Below, one piece after another: positions 1 to 7,513 of a DNA stretch of 64,000 nt; position 1 is the stretch's first letter, and each line of letters starts with the position of its first letter. The stretch is taken from contig NZ_JAKGSG010000011.1 of the NCBI RefSeq assembly GCF_021568775.1, positions 62,001 to 126,000 on the forward strand. Direction: 5' to 3'. The translations under genes and the position numbers were made by a program. The DNA is from Antribacter soli (GTDB lineage Bacteria; Actinomycetota; Actinomycetes; Actinomycetales; Cellulomonadaceae). A model generated the notes under the pieces. The model made no database searches. It had not been told where the DNA came from and was given only the letters and a program-made list of their open reading frames with translations.

Positions 1-138
1 CAGGCCGTCGGCGACGTCGGTGACGATCGGCGGTACGGCCGTGATGGCAGCGCGGAGGTTGAGTGCGAAGACGAGAAGGGCGACGAGTAGCGCGGCCGAG
101 CCGGCCTTGTTGGTGCTCACGATGGCGCCATTGTCCAT
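1..138 (-). CDS. MFS permease, CynX/NimT-like, N-terminus only
   Basis: The first 46 codons of a membrane protein whose remainder lies left of the window. The visible protein begins MDNGAIVSTNKAG and continues with a hydrophobic helix followed by LNLRAAITAVPP. This N-terminal pattern (a first helix running into LNLR-A-T-V-P) is characteristic of the CynX/NimT cyanate or nitroimidazole transporter branch of the major facilitator superfamily. An alternative GTG start lies at 120. The gene is downstream of marR on the same strand and could be co-transcribed with it, but the long G/C tract at 181-265 lies between them. Substrate cannot be inferred. Only the fold family is supported, and only by a short stretch. 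Confidence 0.6.
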   Translation of the reverse strand, partial: MDNGAIVSTNKAGSAALLVALLVFALNLRAAITAVPPIVTDVADGL

Positions 139-179
139 CGGCGAGTGGGTGCCTCGCGCAACGGTCCGCCCCTCCGTGT

Positions 180-265
<86 letters not shown>

Positions 266-282
266 GCGAGGGGGCGGTCGGC

Positions 283-849
283 TCAGTCGTCGAACTGGGC
301 GGCCACCGTGCGCAGCAGCGCCGCCAGCTGCGGGCGCTCAGCGGGGGAGAGCGCGGCGAGCACGTCGGCCTCGACGTCCAGCAGGTCGCTCATCGCCGCG
401 TCGACCCGACGCAGTCCGGCGGGCGTGAGGCGAACAAGGACGCCGCGGCGGTCGTCGGGCGCGCGGTGCCGACCGACCAGGCCGCGCTCCTCGAGCCGGT
501 CGATCCGGTTGGTCATGGTGCCGCTCGTGACGAGCGTCTGCGTGACGAGCGCGCCGGGCGACAGCTGGTACGGGTCGCCCGAGCGGCGCAGCGCCGAGAG
601 CACGTCGAACTCCCACGTCTCCAGGCTGTGCCGGGCGAACGCGCCGCGCCGTGCGAGGTCGAGGTGGCGGGCCAGGCGGGACACGCGACTGAAGACCGTG
701 AGCGGTTCGACGTCGAGGTCCGGCCGCACGTGCTGCCACGCGGCGACGATGCGGTCTACCTCGTCGGCGGGGGTCGCCCCGCCGGCGCCCGCGGCCGCAG
801 GAAGCGCACCGACCGCCGGCACGCCGACCTGCGGGTGAGCCTGCTCCAT
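283..849 (-). CDS. MarR-family transcriptional regulator
   Basis: A 188-residue winged-helix regulator. After a non-conserved N-terminus (about 45 residues) come the dimerisation helix and the DNA-binding core: the segment WEFDVLSALRRSG, the helix pair around LVTSGTMTNRIDRLEERGLV, and the wing with DDRRGVLVRLTPAG, all diagnostic for MarR proteins. The start is the ATG at 849. Divergent from the nitroreductase gene at 922, with a palindromic site in between (870-890) that it probably binds. Family members respond to phenolic or oxidative ligands by leaving DNA; the ligand here is unknown. It is also upstream of the permease at 1-138 on the same strand, so it may control both neighbours. Confidence 0.9.
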   Translation of the reverse strand: MEQAHPQVGVPAVGALPAAAGAGGATPADEVDRIVAAWQHVRPDLDVEPLTVFSRVSRLARHLDLARRGAFARHSLETWEFDVLSALRRSGDPYQLSPGALVTQTLVTSGTMTNRIDRLEERGLVGRHRAPDDRRGVLVRLTPAGLRRVDAAMSDLLDVEADVLAALSPAERPQLAALLRTVAAQFDD

Positions 850-869
850 GACGCGAGCGTACCGGAATA

Positions 870-890
870 TCTCGACGTCAAGACTCTTGA
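870..890. promoter_or_regulatory. MarR-type operator, three half-sites
   Basis: TCAAGACTCTTGA at 878-890 is a perfect 6-1-6 palindrome. A third half-site, TCTCGA at 870-875, pairs with TCAAGA across a 2-base gap, so two palindromes overlap. The position, between divergent marR and the reductase gene, fits autoregulation and control of the neighbour. Inference from position and symmetry; no binding data. Confidence 0.65.
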
Positions 891-921
891 TGACCGGGCG
901 GCGCGCCGCTAGCGTGAGCCC

Positions 922-1398
922 GTGCCTCGTCCAGTGCGTTCCGCGGTCGCGTGGGTCTCCCGCACCCCCGTGTTCCGCCGGCTCGGGCCGGTGATGATGC
1001 CGCCGCTCGAGCGGGCCGTGGCCGCGCTGTCCGGCGGGAGGCTCCAGGCCAGCAGCCTGGTGCTCCCGTCCCTGGTGCTGCACACCACGGGAGCGCGCTC
1101 CGGCCTGGCACGCGACACCGTCCTCATGTGCGCCCCGGAGCGGGGCGGGTACCTGGTGGCGGGGTCGAACTTCGGGCGGCCGGACCACCCTGCGTGGACC
1201 GCCAATCTGCTGGCCCACCCCGGCGCGGCCGTCACGGTGCGCGGACGCCGGGTCCCGGTCCGGGCCGAGCTGCTTGCCGGCGCCGAGCGGGAGGCTGCTC
1301 TGGAGGCGCTCGAAGGCGGTATGCCCGGCTTCCGCGACTACGAGCGGCTCGCCGGGCGCGAGCTGCGGGTCTTCCGGCTGCACGTGAAACAGCCCTGA
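922..1398 (+). CDS. Nitroreductase/quinone reductase family (F420-type) protein
   Basis: A 158-residue protein of the deazaflavin-dependent (Ddn-like, DUF385) split-barrel family, which uses F420H2 to reduce quinones or nitro compounds. Supporting segments are LVLHTTGARSGLARDTVL (the conserved LxTxGRKSGxxRxTPL core), YLVAGSNFGRPDHPAW and NLLAHPGAAVTVRGRRVPV, the usual order in this family. The start is GTG at 922; length matches the family. The gene diverges from marR with a shared operator, so it is probably inducible through that regulator. The reaction is inferred from family membership; whether F420 or another flavin is used cannot be read directly. Confidence 0.82.
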   Translation: MPRPVRSAVAWVSRTPVFRRLGPVMMPPLERAVAALSGGRLQASSLVLPSLVLHTTGARSGLARDTVLMCAPERGGYLVAGSNFGRPDHPAWTANLLAHPGAAVTVRGRRVPVRAELLAGAEREAALEALEGGMPGFRDYERLAGRELRVFRLHVKQP

Positions 1399-1434
1399 CA
1401 CGGCCCCGAGACGGCCGCGGGGCAGAATGTCCTT

Positions 1435-2070
1435 ATGGCCGACCCCCGACGTACCCCACGCCCTCGCATGACGGCCAGCCAGCGGCGCGAGCAGCTGCTG
1501 ACCGTCAGCCGGGGCCTCTTCGCGGAGAAGGGGTTCGAGGGCACGAGCGTGGAGGAGATCGCGGCGCGCGCCGAGGTCTCCAAGCCGGTCGTGTACGAGC
1601 ACTTCGGGGGCAAGGAGGGCGTGTACGCCGTCGTCGTCGACCGCGAGGTGCAGGCGCTGACGGCCGCGCTGTCGGCTGCGCTGGAGACCAGCGGGCACCC
1701 GAAGGTGCTGCTGGAGCGCACTGCCCTCGCGCTCCTCGACTACATCGAGACCTCCGAGGACGGGTTCCGCATCCTGGTGCGCGACTCTCCCGTCGCGCAG
1801 GCGACCGGCACGTTCTCCAGCCTCATCGGCGACGTGGCGACGCAGGTGGAGCAGATCCTCGTCGACCAGTTCAAGGCGAACGGCCTGGTGCCGAGCACGG
1901 CACCCCTCTACGCGCAGATGCTGGTCGGCATGATCGCGCTCACCGGGCAGTACTGGCTCGACGCGCGCAGCCCCCGCAAGGCGGAGGTGGCGGCGCACCT
2001 GGTGAACCTCGCCTGGAACGGCCTGTCGGGCCTGGAGAAGAAGCCGTCGCTCACGAAGGAGTCGCGGTAG
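1435..2070 (+). CDS. TetR/AcrR-family transcriptional regulator
   Basis: A 211-residue one-domain repressor. Residues about 15-60 form the TetR DNA-binding domain (RREQLLTVSRGLFAEKGFEGTSVEEIAARA followed by VSKPVVYEHFGGKEGVYAVVV, the canonical helix-turn-helix with Y-x-H-F). The C-terminal helical ligand domain is not diagnostic. The ATG at 1435 lies 37 nt after the reductase stop on the same strand. The ligand and target genes are unknown. The nearest downstream gene is tRNA-Gln, so a non-adjacent target or autoregulation is likely. Confidence 0.92.
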   Translation: MADPRRTPRPRMTASQRREQLLTVSRGLFAEKGFEGTSVEEIAARAEVSKPVVYEHFGGKEGVYAVVVDREVQALTAALSAALETSGHPKVLLERTALALLDYIETSEDGFRILVRDSPVAQATGTFSSLIGDVATQVEQILVDQFKANGLVPSTAPLYAQMLVGMIALTGQYWLDARSPRKAEVAAHLVNLAWNGLSGLEKKPSLTKESR

Positions 2071-2215
2071 CGGCCCGACGCCGGCCGGTTCCGACGGAAC
2101 TGATGTGGCTGACGACTCAGGCGGGCGTGCGGAGGCACCCGGTGCGACCTGGCAGACTGGGGGCGGACGTGCGACGGTGCTCCTGACTCCGTTCGGAACC
2201 CCGCGCTCGACCCCT

Positions 2216-2287
2216 TCCGCCTTGGTGTAATCGGCAGCACAAGGGTTTTTGGTGCCTTTGGTCCAGGTTCGAGTCCTGGGGGCGGAG
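2216..2287 (+). tRNA. tRNA-Gln (anticodon UUG)
   Basis: A 72-nt cloverleaf: acceptor arm TCCGCCT pairs with GGGCGGA, followed by discriminator G at 2287. The D arm includes GTGTAATCGGCAGCAC, the anticodon stem AGGGT/GCCTT contains G-U pairs, and the loop TTTTGGT has TTG at positions 34-36. The T arm is CCAGG-TTCGAGT-CCTGG. CCA is not encoded. It lies 35 nt upstream of glmU, an arrangement common in actinobacteria. Confidence 0.95.
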
Positions 2288-2322
2288 CTCGTCGCCCACC
2301 CCGCCGACCACCCGGAGCCACC

Positions 2323-3921
2323 GTGACCGAACCGCTCGTGTCCGTGCAGCACCTGCCGCAACCGGCCGCCGTCGTCGTCCTGGCCGCCGGCCAGGGCACG
2401 CGCATGAAGTCCCGGCTGCCGAAGGTGCTGCACCGCGTCGGCGGCCGCACCATGGTGGGTCACGCCCTGGTCGCGGCCCGCGAGCTCGAGCCGCAGCACG
2501 TGGCGGTCGTCGTGCGGCACGAGCGCGACCTCGTCGCGGCGGCAGTGGCGGAGATCGACCCGGACGCGCTGGTCGTCGACCAGGACGAGATTCCCGGCAC
2601 CGGCCGCGCCGTCCAGTGCGCCATGGCCGCCCTGCCGGAGATCGAGGGCCCCGTCGTGGTCCTCGCCGGCGACGTGCCGCTGCTCGACGGCGCCACGCTG
2701 GGCCAGCTCCTCGCGGCCCACCACGCCGACGCGAACGCGGTCACGATGCTCACGACCGAGGTCGCGGATGCCACCGGGTACGGCCGCATCGTGCGCGACA
2801 AGGACTCCGGCGACGTGTTGGCCATCGTCGAGCACAAGGACGCCTCTGCCGACCAGCTCGAGATCCACGAGATCAACGCGTCGGTCTTCGTCTTCGACGC
2901 CGCGACGCTGCGCAGCGGGCTGGCGAGCCTCGGCCGCGACAACGCGCAGGGCGAGGTCTACCTGACGGACGTGGTCGCCCACGCCCGCGAGAGCGGCGGC
3001 GCGGTACGCGCCCTGATGAGCGACGACCCGCTCGGCGTCGAGGGCGTCAACGACCGCGTGGCGCTCGCCGTCCTCGGCGCGGAGATGAACCGCCGCACGC
3101 TGGACGGCTGGATGCGCGCCGGCGTGACGATCGTCGACCCGGGTTCCACGTGGATCGACCTCGACGTCGAGCTCGCGCAGGACGTGACGATCCTGCCGGG
3201 CGTGCAGCTCCACGGCGCCACTGTGGTCGCCGAGGGCGCGACGATCGGCCCGGACACGACCCTGACCGACGTCGAGGTCGGCCGGGACGCCACCGTGGTC
3301 CGCACGCACGGGTCGCTCTCGGTGATCGGCGAGGGGTCGTCGGTGGGCCCGTTCGCCTACCTGCGTCCCGGGACGGTCCTGGGCCGTAAGGGCAAGATCG
3401 GCACGTTCGTCGAGACGAAGAACGCCGACATCGGTGAGGGCGCCAAGGTGCCGCACCTGTCGTACGTGGGCGACGCGACGATCGGCGAGCACACCAACAT
3501 CGGCGCCGCCTCGGTGACGGTGAACTACGACGGCGTGAACAAGCACCGCACGGTGATCGGGGCGCACGCTCGCACCGGCGCCGACAACATGTTCGTCGCT
3601 CCCGTGACGGTGGGCGACGGCGCCTACACCGCGGCCGGCTCCGTGATCGTGAGCGACGTCCCCGCGGGCGCGCTCGGCGTCAGCCGCGCGCAGCAGCGCA
3701 ACATCGAGGACTGGGTGGTCCGCCGCCGGCCGGGCACGGCCGCCGCCGAGGCCGCTCTCGCCGCACGGGCGGGCTCCGCCCCCGGTGCGGTGGACGACCA
3801 GGGCGACCCGGCCGCCGCCCCACCCCACGAAGTGTCCTCGCTTCGCTCCGGTACTTCGCGGGGACCCCGGGACGGCCAGCCCGAGGCCGCGACCGCGGCC
3901 GACCAGGAAGGAACTGTGTAA
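2323..3921 (+). CDS. glmU: Bifunctional UDP-GlcNAc pyrophosphorylase / GlcN-1-P acetyltransferase
   Basis: Makes UDP-GlcNAc in the cytoplasm in two steps: acetylation of glucosamine-1-phosphate, then uridylyl transfer. The N-terminal nucleotidyltransferase carries LAAGQGTRMKSRLPKVLH near residue 20; the C-terminal half is a left-handed beta-helix of hexapeptide repeats containing FVETKNADIG and VNYDGVNKHRT, the acetyltransferase active-site region. At 532 residues it is longer than usual because of a low-complexity Ala/Gly/Pro-rich tail after about residue 470, as in other actinobacterial GlmU. The stop overlaps the prs start (TAATG), so the two are translationally coupled. Its product feeds peptidoglycan and the polysaccharide locus downstream. 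Confidence 0.97.
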   Translation: MTEPLVSVQHLPQPAAVVVLAAGQGTRMKSRLPKVLHRVGGRTMVGHALVAARELEPQHVAVVVRHERDLVAAAVAEIDPDALVVDQDEIPGTGRAVQCAMAALPEIEGPVVVLAGDVPLLDGATLGQLLAAHHADANAVTMLTTEVADATGYGRIVRDKDSGDVLAIVEHKDASADQLEIHEINASVFVFDAATLRSGLASLGRDNAQGEVYLTDVVAHARESGGAVRALMSDDPLGVEGVNDRVALAVLGAEMNRRTLDGWMRAGVTIVDPGSTWIDLDVELAQDVTILPGVQLHGATVVAEGATIGPDTTLTDVEVGRDATVVRTHGSLSVIGEGSSVGPFAYLRPGTVLGRKGKIGTFVETKNADIGEGAKVPHLSYVGDATIGEHTNIGAASVTVNYDGVNKHRTVIGAHARTGADNMFVAPVTVGDGAYTAAGSVIVSDVPAGALGVSRAQQRNIEDWVVRRRPGTAAAEAALAARAGSAPGAVDDQGDPAAAPPHEVSSLRSGTSRGPRDGQPEAATAADQEGTV

Positions 3922-4904
3922 TGCCCAGCACCATCGTCGGCCCGAGCGGCCACCCCCTCGTGCTCGCCACCGGCCGGGCCCACCCCGAGCTGGCGAAGGA
4001 CGTGGCCAAGGAGCTGGGCGTCGACCTGCTCCCGGTCACCGCGTACGACTTCGCGAACAGCGAGACGTACGTCCGCTTCGGCGAGTCGGTGCGTGGCGCG
4101 GACATCTTCCTGCTGCAGAGCCACACCTCGCCGATCAACCAGTGGATCTTCGAGCAGCTCCTCATGGTCGACGCGGCCAAGCGCGCCTCGGCGCACGCCA
4201 TCACCGCCGTCACGCCGTTCTTCGGGTACGCCCGCCAGGACAAGAAGAGCCGGGGCCGCGAGCCGATCTCGGCCCGCCTCGTGACCGACCTGCTGACCGC
4301 GGCAGGCGCCGACCGCATCATGAGCGTCGACCTGCACACGCCGCAGATCCAGGGCTTCTTCGACGGCCCCGTGGACCACCTGTGGGCGATGCCGATCCTC
4401 GTGGACTACGTGCGCACGCGCCTGGACCTGGACAACGTGACCGTCGTGTCGCCCGACGCCGGCCGCATCCGCGTCGCCGAGCTGTGGGCGGCGAAGCTGG
4501 GCGGTGGCCCGCTCGCGTTCGTGCACAAGACGCGCGATGTCACGCGGCCGAACCGGTCGGTGGCGAACCGTGTCGTCGGCGACGTCGAGGGCCGCGACTG
4601 CGTCCTCGTCGACGACCTCATCGACACCGGCGGCACGATCGCCGAGGCGGTCAAGGTCATCCTGTCGGCGGGTGCCCGCTCGGTGATCGTCGCCGCGACG
4701 CACGGCGTGCTCTCCGGCCCCGCGCCGCAGCGCCTGGCGGAGTGCGGCGCGACCGAGGTCGTCGTGACCGACACGCTCCCGATCGAGGAGTCCAAGCGGT
4801 TCAGCACGCTGAAGGTGCTGTCCATCGCCCCGCTCATCGCGACGGCGATCAAGGAGGTCTTCAACGACGGATCGGTGACGTCGCTGTTCGACGGGAACAG
4901 CTGA
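3921..4904 (+). CDS. prs: Ribose-phosphate pyrophosphokinase (PRPP synthase)
   Basis: Transfers pyrophosphate from ATP to ribose-5-phosphate, giving PRPP for nucleotide, His and Trp synthesis. At 327 residues it has family length. Visible signatures include PFFGYARQDKK, SVDLHTPQIQGFF (the cation-binding VDLH region) and the PRPP-binding loop VLVDDLIDTGGTI. It begins one base into the glmU stop codon. Its last codons (encoding DGNS and the stop) coincide with the left attachment site of the element that follows; the reading frame remains intact, as expected for an element that targets a gene 3' end. Confidence 0.97.
   Translation: MPSTIVGPSGHPLVLATGRAHPELAKDVAKELGVDLLPVTAYDFANSETYVRFGESVRGADIFLLQSHTSPINQWIFEQLLMVDAAKRASAHAITAVTPFFGYARQDKKSRGREPISARLVTDLLTAAGADRIMSVDLHTPQIQGFFDGPVDHLWAMPILVDYVRTRLDLDNVTVVSPDAGRIRVAELWAAKLGGGPLAFVHKTRDVTRPNRSVANRVVGDVEGRDCVLVDDLIDTGGTIAEAVKVILSAGARSVIVAATHGVLSGPAPQRLAECGATEVVVTDTLPIEESKRFSTLKVLSIAPLIATAIKEVFNDGSVTSLFDGNS
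4889..4904 (+). other. Putative attL core at the 3' end of prs
   Basis: The 16-base CGACGGGAACAGCTGA covering the prs stop codon recurs at 19229-19244 with one change (GGG to GGC, silent in the DGNS-stop reading). It is immediately beside the integrase gene. About 35 nt inside, two direct GTCCGC motifs at 4937-4955 resemble a pair at 19091-19109 and may be integrase arm sites. Confidence 0.6.
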
Positions 4905-4921
4905 ACACGCAGGTCAGCAGG

Positions 4922-6061
4922 CTATTTCTGGCCTGCGGTCCGCAACGAGTCCGCAGGATTTCCCGCTGAGTCGTGGGTGGCGGCCGCCGTGAGCGCGGCC
5001 GTCATCAGATCCGCGGACGCCTTGCGGGTGCGGTCCTCGGACTTCGGCCAGAGGTGGGAGTAGGTGTCGAGCGTCATGCTGGCCGTGGCATGGCCCAGCG
5101 CGCGCTGGACGGTGACGACATCGCACCCGGACGCGATGAGACCGGATGCGTAGAAGTGGCGCAGGTCGTGGAGCGTGTACGGTTCGAGCGCCGGAACCGC
5201 GCGACGCACCGCCCGCCAGGAAGCGGAGGCGCTGCCACGCGTGAGGTTCCCCCCGGTGGGCCGCTGGAGCAGCCACTCTTCCTTCTCGTACGTGCCGTGG
5301 GCCTCGATGTGCTGGGCGAGCAGCGTGGTCAGGTCCTCCGGCACGTGAACCGTCCGGTACGACTCGTACTTGGGCGGCACGACGACCAGGTCCTTCGAGT
5401 TGTTGCCCTGGAGCTGTCGGTCGACCTTGATCGTCCGTCGGAGGAAGTCGACGTCCCGGACCTGGAGCCCCGCCACCTCGCCGATCCGTAGTCCCGCGAA
5501 CGCGCAGATGGCGATGACCGGCGCGAAGGGATCGGGCGCGATTGCCAGGGCCGCCCCGACCTCTTCGACGGTCGGGATCTGCATTGCCTGATCCGGGCGC
5601 CGGATGCGCGGCAGAGTCACGTTCGCCGTCGGGTCCTCGCCGATGACCTTGTCCCGGACAGCAGCCCGGAACGCGGAACGGATGTGGACCATCCGCGACT
5701 TGATCGTGCTCGCCGCGATGCCGTCGGCAGTCATCTTCTTGATCCACTGTTCGATGTGCGAGGGGCGGACCAAGCGCATCGGGACGGTCGTGAACGTGAG
5801 GGACTTATACGTGTATCCGGCGCTCGTGACCGTGGTCCCTACCCAGACCTGGCGGACGGACCAGTCATCCCACCACTGGCCGAACGTCAGCCGTCCGCGC
5901 CGGGGGTCGGCGTAGGTGCCGGTGACGATGGTGGCCGTGACTTCATCCAGCCAGGCTTGGGCGTCTTGCTTGCGGTCGAAGTGGCGGGCGTGTTCGTGGC
6001 CGTTCGCGTCGCGGTAGCGGGCGCGCCACTTGCCGTCAGGGCGCTTCTTGATCGATGCCAT
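4922..6061 (-). CDS. int: Tyrosine recombinase / site-specific integrase
   Basis: A 379-residue integrase that inserts and excises the element. The N-terminus (MASIKKRPDGKWRARYRDANG) is an AP2-like arm-binding domain, followed by a SAM-like core-binding domain and the catalytic domain. Catalytic residues are seen in AFAGLRIGEVAGL (Arg I), HDLRHFYASGL (His-x-x-Arg) and LGHATASMTLDTYSHL (His and nucleophilic Tyr). It ends 18 nt from the prs stop, convergently, the normal place for an integrase next to attL. Its start overlaps the end of the XRE gene by 26 nt, so both are probably on one transcript. Its C-terminal codons include the possible arm sites at 4937-4955. Confidence 0.95.
   Translation of the reverse strand: MASIKKRPDGKWRARYRDANGHEHARHFDRKQDAQAWLDEVTATIVTGTYADPRRGRLTFGQWWDDWSVRQVWVGTTVTSAGYTYKSLTFTTVPMRLVRPSHIEQWIKKMTADGIAASTIKSRMVHIRSAFRAAVRDKVIGEDPTANVTLPRIRRPDQAMQIPTVEEVGAALAIAPDPFAPVIAICAFAGLRIGEVAGLQVRDVDFLRRTIKVDRQLQGNNSKDLVVVPPKYESYRTVHVPEDLTTLLAQHIEAHGTYEKEEWLLQRPTGGNLTRGSASASWRAVRRAVPALEPYTLHDLRHFYASGLIASGCDVVTVQRALGHATASMTLDTYSHLWPKSEDRTRKASADLMTAALTAAATHDSAGNPADSLRTAGQK
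4937..4955 (+). other. Possible left arm-type integrase sites
   Basis: Two direct GTCCGC motifs (4938-4943 and 4949-4954) begin 11 nt apart inside the integrase 3' end. A matching pair, GGTCCGC then AGTCCGCA with identical spacing, occurs at 19091-19109 just inside the right end. Similar motifs at both ends are expected for attP arm sites. Sequence similarity only. Confidence 0.35.
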
Positions 6062-6605
6062 CGGGTTCCTTCTCCTCCTCGGGGTCGGGGTCGTTGGCCC
6101 AGGCGGGCAGAGGCGTCTGGGTCTTGGTGCGGTTCTCCTCCTTCTCGCGGCGGTGGTGGTCGACGTGCTTGTTGACGATTTCGAGGATGTCGCTGCGGTC
6201 GAGGACCTGGCGGATGCCGTAGGCGGCGATGGTCTTGGAGCGGGGGTGGGTGTCGAGCCAATCCTGGCCGGCGTCCTGGGCTGTTTGGAGGTCGGTGACG
6301 GCCTTGCGCAGGTTGTGCACTCCGATGCTGATGGCGCGTTCGCGGCGTAGGCCGTCGAGTTCGTCCTCTGCTTCTTCGTTGGTCTCGTAGAGGTAGTTCA
6401 GCGGGATGTCGAAGACGTCGGCGACGATGCGCGCCTCTGTGAGGCGTAGGGGGCGTTCGCCGCGTTCGATCTTCAGGACGGTCTGGGGGTGGATGCCCTC
6501 GAACCCGGCTTGGAGGAGCTGGAGGGCGAGCTGGGACTGGGAGAGCCCGGCGGCGTTGCGGTACCGCTTGAGGTTCTGCCCGATGGTTCGGTCGTCGGTT
6601 CTCAC
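6036..6605 (-). CDS. XRE-family regulator next to integrase
   Basis: A 189-residue protein with an N-terminal cro/C1 helix-turn-helix (TIGQNLKRYRNAAGLSQSQL, then HPQTVLKIERGERPLRLTEA) and a charged, coiled C-terminus without recognised domain. The GTG at 6605 is preferred because the HTH begins there; an ATG at 6635 would add ten unsupported residues, and the frame stays open to 6692. It overlaps the integrase start by 26 nt and probably represses or tunes integrase and the divergent excisionase promoter, where the palindrome GTGTC-TT-GACAC lies. Function is inferred from family and position. Confidence 0.82.
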   Translation of the reverse strand: MRTDDRTIGQNLKRYRNAAGLSQSQLALQLLQAGFEGIHPQTVLKIERGERPLRLTEARIVADVFDIPLNYLYETNEEAEDELDGLRRERAISIGVHNLRKAVTDLQTAQDAGQDWLDTHPRSKTIAAYGIRQVLDRSDILEIVNKHVDHHRREKEENRTKTQTPLPAWANDPDPEEEKEPDGIDQEAP

Positions 6606-6660
6606 CCGCCCAACGGTAGCCGGGCGATGGTGCATTGTCGCGTCATTGTTTCGTTGTGTG

Positions 6661-6672
6661 GTGTCTTGACAC
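6661..6672. promoter_or_regulatory. Palindrome and -35-like box between XRE and xis genes
   Basis: GTGTC-TT-GACAC is a perfect 5-2-5 palindrome that contains TTGACA (6666-6671), a consensus -35 hexamer reading rightward. It lies in the divergent region between the XRE regulator and the excisionase, the expected site for repressor control. No convincing -10 box at ideal spacing was found, so promoter status is uncertain. Confidence 0.4.
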
Positions 6673-6805
6673 TGAACGTGTGTGCGGCGCATCGTGGTTG
6701 GTGACGATTTCGGTGGTGCCGTACTGGCACCGGGCGGGAAGGGGTGGGGCGATGGGGGCGAGGCTCACGACGGGGCCGTTGGGCATCACCGACGAGGAGG
6801 ACCCG

Positions 6806-6994
6806 ATGCTGTCAACCAGGGCGGCGGGCAAGCTGATCGGGGTCCCGGAGAACACGCTGCGCTGGTGGCGCTACTGCGGGACCGGCCCGCAGTCGTTCCG
6901 TAGGGGCCCGCGCCGGGTGGTCTACCGGCGCTCGGTCCTGCTGGCCTGGCTGGCCGACCAGGAGGCAGCCGGTGCCGCGCACCGGCTCGTGTGA
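6806..6994 (+). CDS. xis: Excisionase-like MerR/AlpA-type DNA-binding protein
   Basis: A 62-residue winged-helix protein: MLSTRAAGKLIGVPENTLRW followed by WRYCGTGPQSFRRGPRRVVYRRSVLLAWL. The STRAAGKLIGVPENTLRWWR...RRVVYR..LLAWL pattern matches small excisionases and recombination directionality factors of actinobacterial integrative elements. The ATG at 6806 is chosen because GAGGAGG ends 5 nt upstream; a longer start at 6752 also has an RBS. It is divergent from XRE-int. Role: binds the attachment arms and favours excision. A strong hairpin at 7019-7050 follows. Confidence 0.8.
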   Translation: MLSTRAAGKLIGVPENTLRWWRYCGTGPQSFRRGPRRVVYRRSVLLAWLADQEAAGAAHRLV

Positions 6995-7018
6995 CCCGGC
7001 CCGGCTGGCCGGCGTGAA

Positions 7019-7050
7019 CGGGGCTCGGACGCTACGGCGTCCGGGCCCCG
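7019..7050 (+). terminator. Terminator-like hairpin with UACG tetraloop
   Basis: Fourteen paired positions (one G-U) close a TACG loop at 7033-7036, a member of the very stable UNCG tetraloop class. It lies 25 nt after the excisionase stop. No U-tract follows, as is common for actinobacterial terminators. Confidence 0.7.
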
Positions 7051-7177
7051 CTCGTCTGTCCGGCAACTGCGCCGTCGCGCCCCATGCGTTCCCGGCCGAC
7101 TGCTCCCCGCTGGTGCGCCGCGACGCCCGGCGGGAGAGCGCCGCGACGGCGATGCGGGCTCACGCAATCGTCAGCGA

Positions 7178-7320
7178 CACATCACCATCCACATCACCGC
7201 AGACCACAACACGCATACCCATCCACACATCCACTAACCGTCCAACCAACCACACTCAAATCCGCATCCACATCCACATCCACACACTCACTCATCCATA
7301 CCACCCACCACAGATCACAC
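7178..7320 (+). other. A/C-rich, nearly G-free tract upstream of relaxase
   Basis: About 143 nt of almost only A, C and T with about six G residues, built from CATCCA/CACATC-like units. In a genome this G-rich the strand bias is striking. No protein-like reading is seen in any frame. It sits 190-330 nt upstream of the relaxase gene, so it may be part of the transfer origin (a strand-biased unpaired region) or a Rho-utilisation-like site. Both are inferences. Confidence 0.6.
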
Positions 7321-7388
7321 CTCAGGCAGTAGCGGAACGCGATCGTTGGGAACCATTGGCAGCGTTTGACGCGCCACCCGTGGGGCGC

Positions 7389-7480
7389 GGGTGCGCACCC
7401 GCGGGCCGGGTGCGCACCCCCTCGCGCACTCGCCAGCGCACCCGTCCGGGTGCGCCCGGGAGCCGTGCCGCGCACCCGGG
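7389..7480. other. GGGTGCGCACCC palindrome cluster, candidate oriT
   Basis: Two perfect copies of GGGTGCGCACCC at 7389-7400 and 7408-7419 (19 nt apart) are followed by GCGCACCCG-TC-CGGGTGCGC (7436-7455) and a further GCGCACCCGG copy near 7470. The cluster immediately precedes the MobF relaxase start. Repeated inverted motifs beside a relaxase gene are typical of transfer origins; the nick site itself cannot be assigned. With 6995-7177, which holds only the xis terminator and unremarkable GC-rich sequence, this completes the gene-free stretch before traA. Confidence 0.5.
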
Positions 7481-7513
7481 CGTGCTGGCTCTGCCGGTCG
7501 GGGGTCGTTCGCG

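Noticed and set aside
2216-2287. tRNA-Gln as the attachment site of the element
   Set aside because: No copy of the tRNA 3' end was seen near 19.2 kb, and the integrase lies beside prs, whose terminus is duplicated instead.
283-3828. A 1181-codon open frame on the minus strand across marR, reductase, tetR, tRNA and glmU
   Set aside because: It is an antisense shadow of high-GC genes; only its last 188 codons (marR) are a protein family. The rest is Arg/His/Gly-rich and crosses a tRNA gene.
7391-7513. N-terminal extension of the relaxase
   Set aside because: The stretch is Pro/Arg-rich and coincides with the palindrome cluster; family members begin at the MTVTVRKMSAG position.
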